This document shows, in pieces, positions 7,229 to 8,769 of a stretch of DNA of 8,769 bases. This DNA comes from Porticoccaceae bacterium. Its GTDB lineage: Bacteria; Pseudomonadota; Gammaproteobacteria; Pseudomonadales; Porticoccaceae. The position numbers were made by a program, and so were the translations under genes. Location of the stretch: NCBI GenBank assembly GCA_002720735.1, contig PBJN01000051.1, positions 1-8,769 of the forward strand. Reading direction: 5' to 3'. Below the pieces are notes generated by a model. It worked only from the letters and a program-made list of their open reading frames with translations, had not been told where the DNA came from and did not search any database. How positions within the stretch are numbered: the first letter of the stretch is position 1; each line of letters opens with the position of its first letter.

Positions 7229-7660
7229 ATGGCGAAAAAAGTACAAGCGTATATTAAACTTCAAGTGCCAGCTGGACAGGCTAATCCGAGTCCTCCGGTT
7301 GGTCCGGCTCTAGGGCAACACGGGGTTAACATAATGGAATTCTGTAAGGGTTTTAACGCACAGACACAGGGACTTGATGCTGGCGCGCCAGTTCCAGTTG
7401 TAATAACTGTGTTTGCTGATCGTAGTTTTACGTTTGAAATGAAGACTCCTCCCGCATCTTATTTGCTGAAAAAGGCGGCTGGAGTAAAAAGCGGCAGCGG
7501 CGAGCCCAATAGTAAAAAAGTCGGATCTGTGACCAAGGAGCAGCTTATTGAAATTGTCAACATAAAAAATCCAGATTTGACATCGGCTAATTTAGAAGCG
7601 GCGATTAGCACAATTGCCGGCTCAGCGAGATCAATGGGTCTCGATGTGGAGGGGGTTTAA
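7229..7660 (+). CDS. rplK: 50S ribosomal protein L11
   Basis: L11 binds helices 43-44 of 23S rRNA in the GTPase-associated centre, contacts EF-G and EF-Tu, and is needed for RelA-dependent ppGpp synthesis. The product is 143 residues, against 142 in E. coli. The N-terminal domain starts [19 protein letters not shown] and contains [18 protein letters not shown] (about 21-38), the proline-rich region involved in thiostrepton and EF-G effects. The C-terminal RNA-binding domain has [27 protein letters not shown] and [21 protein letters not shown] at 7212-7220 is a good ribosome binding site 8 nt before the ATG. The stop codon directly abuts the start of rplA. Confidence 0.98.
   Translation: MAKKVQAYIKLQVPAGQANPSPPVGPALGQHGVNIMEFCKGFNAQTQGLDAGAPVPVVITVFADRSFTFEMKTPPASYLLKKAAGVKSGSGEPNSKKVGSVTKEQLIEIVNIKNPDLTSANLEAAISTIAGSARSMGLDVEGV
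7648..7655 (+). promoter_or_regulatory. rplA ribosome binding site inside the end of rplK
   Basis: GGAGGGGG lies in the last codons of rplK, 5 nt before the rplA ATG at 7661, which itself directly follows the rplK TAA. This layout favours translational coupling of L11 and L1, as known in E. coli, where L1 binding upstream of rplK represses both. Confidence 0.7.
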
Positions 7661-8356
7661 ATGCCCAGAAACTCTAAAAGACGTTGTGTCAGCGATCGGA
7701 AGGTCGACCGGACAAAACTTTATGATGTGGATGAAGCGTTGCGATTGCTGAAAGAGCTCGCAACTGTGAAGTTCACCGAATCAGTCGATGTGGCAATAAA
7801 TTTAGGTGTTGATCCGAGAAAATCAGACCAAGTGGTTCGCGGAGCAACTACTCTGCCGAATGGTAGGGGAAAACACGTCAGAGTGTGCGTTTTCGCTCAA
7901 GGTGAAGCGGCTGAGGCGGCTAAGGGCGCAGGTGCAGAATTAGTTGGTATGGAAGATTTAGCCTCTGAAGTCAAGGAAGGAAATTTAGATTTTGACGTAG
8001 TAATTGCGTCCCCAGACGCCATGAGGGTTGTAGGTATGCTTGGAAAGGTGCTAGGTCCTCGGGGTTTGATGCCCAACCCGAAATCAGGCACTGTCACGCC
8101 GAACGTTGCAGAAGCGGTGCGCAATGCAAAGTCGGGACAAATTCGCTACAGAGCCGATAAAAATGGAATTGTGCACGGAGGCATCGGTGTGGTGTCTTTC
8201 GATATACATTTACTGAGGAATAATCTTGAGGCGTTCATTTCAGATTTGTTGAAGGCGAAGCCTGCGTCCTCGAAAGGAGTTTATATGAAAAAAATTACCC
8301 TCTCATCAACTATGGGTCCTGGAATCATGGTTGATAAAACATCCCTCAATGTATAG
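7661..8356 (+). CDS. rplA: 50S ribosomal protein L1
   Basis: L1 forms the mobile L1 stalk that guides deacylated tRNA out of the E site, and it is the translational repressor of the rplK-rplA mRNA. The product is 231 residues, close to the 234 of E. coli. Domain I has [20 protein letters not shown] and [15 protein letters not shown], domain II has [12 protein letters not shown] and [15 protein letters not shown], and the signature [20 protein letters not shown] follows. The C-terminal return to domain I contains [22 protein letters not shown] and [17 protein letters not shown]. The extreme N-terminus ([22 protein letters not shown]) is more diverged than the rest. There is no gap from rplK; the next gene is rplJ after 219 bp. 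Confidence 0.98.
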   Translation: MPRNSKRRCVSDRKVDRTKLYDVDEALRLLKELATVKFTESVDVAINLGVDPRKSDQVVRGATTLPNGRGKHVRVCVFAQGEAAEAAKGAGAELVGMEDLASEVKEGNLDFDVVIASPDAMRVVGMLGKVLGPRGLMPNPKSGTVTPNVAEAVRNAKSGQIRYRADKNGIVHGGIGVVSFDIHLLRNNLEAFISDLLKAKPASSKGVYMKKITLSSTMGPGIMVDKTSLNV

Positions 8357-8421
8357 GAGTACTAGGCTCTGCTTGAATTATGAATTTTAGTTTGCGTTAT
8401 TTTACGTTAACTTTCAAAGAT

Positions 8422-8575
8422 CACAGGTACTTATCATGTTTAATCAGACTGTGTTGAAATCAGTAACCTGTGTAGACTGTGCGATTACGGCGAAAATCTG
8501 CCGGCAACGAACTCAAACTTATGGTGTGACATTGATGTTAAAGCTAGATGAACACGAAGGACTGGACCGAAAAAT
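8422..8575 (+). ncRNA. Probable L10 leader (autoregulatory 5' leader of rplJ-rplL)
   Basis: CACAGGT (8422-8428) pairs perfectly with ACCTGTG (8466-8472), and the stem extends by ACT/AGT (8429-8431 with 8462-8464) across a single bulged A. On the 3' side lies CCTGTGTAGACTGTG (8467-8481), which closely resembles the CCTGCGTAGACGGTG block I recall upstream of E. coli rplJ, where the L10-L12 complex binds to repress translation. A smaller hairpin, CGGC/GCCG (8488-8491 with 8500-8503), follows. No intrinsic terminator is seen, fitting the translational mode described for gammaproteobacteria. Identification is from recall and position, not from a covariance-model search. Confidence 0.65.
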
Positions 8576-8769
8576 ATGCCATTAACTCTTGACGAAAAAA
8601 AAACTATCGTAACAGATGTTCATTCCACAGCAGATACAGCGTTGTCCCTAGTCATTGCGGATGCAAGAGGGGTAAGCGTGTCTGAGATTACTAAATTACG
8701 AGCCGATGCCAGACTAATGAATGTGCGAATTCGTATCGTGCGCAACACTCTTGCCAAGAGGGCATTCGA
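8576..8769 (+). CDS. rplJ: 50S ribosomal protein L10, N-terminal 64 residues (3' end outside window)
   Basis: L10 is the base of the L7/L12 stalk that recruits translation GTPases, and as the L10-L12 complex it represses its own mRNA. The visible part starts MPLTLDEKKTIVTDVHS and continues with LSLVIADARGVSVSEITKLR and IRIVRNTLAKRAF, which matches the rRNA-binding N-terminal domain of the family. The ATG at 8576 is preceded by AAGGA at 8557-8561, a loose spacing of 14 nt. The gene runs off the end of the window after 64 complete codons, and rplL would be expected next. No defect is visible in the part shown. Confidence 0.95.
   Translation, partial: MPLTLDEKKTIVTDVHSTADTALSLVIADARGVSVSEITKLRADARLMNVRIRIVRNTLAKRAF

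Overview
The window is an 8.8 kb stretch of translation and transcription housekeeping genes from a gammaproteobacterium with a moderately AT-rich genome. The assignment rests on recalled family sequences, not on a search. EF-Tu is 407 residues with a 10-residue insertion after the NKxD motif, a form I associate with Cellvibrionales-type marine gammaproteobacteria. A tRNA-Trp lies between tuf and secE, as in Pseudomonas relatives. The minus-strand EF-G belongs to the FusA2 type (EF-G1B of Pseudomonas, FusA2 of Vibrio).

Layout. Bases 1-125 are the 3' end of rpsG (S7). A 78-bp gap holds a strong hairpin, followed by fusA (EF-G, 204-2309, GTG start). A second full-length EF-G gene, fusA2, lies on the opposite strand (2356-4440), tail to tail with fusA and only 46 bp away. 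A 323-bp AT-rich divergent region (4441-4763) holds the fusA2 and tuf start signals. Next, all on the plus strand, come tuf (4764-5987), tRNA-Trp (6075-6150), secE, nusG, rplK, rplA and the first 64 codons of rplJ, which runs off the end. Leader regions before rplK (139 bp) and rplJ (219 bp) carry RNA structure where L1 and L10 autoregulation is expected. The rplJ leader has a recognisable L10-leader motif.

How the genes work together. EF-Tu and EF-G drive elongation; S7, L11, L1 and L10 are ribosomal proteins, with L11 and L10 at the GTPase-associated centre. NusG couples transcription to translation, SecE is a translocon subunit, and tRNA-Trp is probably processed from the tuf-secE transcript.

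No gene here is of unknown function, and I do not see a new biological system. The interesting part is the architecture. The str-operon segment rpsG-fusA leads into tuf-trpT-secE instead of tuf-rpsJ, suggesting a tufA/tufB-type rearrangement. An antisense fusA2 sits inside that junction, and a minus-strand-oriented intrinsic terminator lies just upstream of fusA, where it could stop antisense transcripts coming from fusA2.
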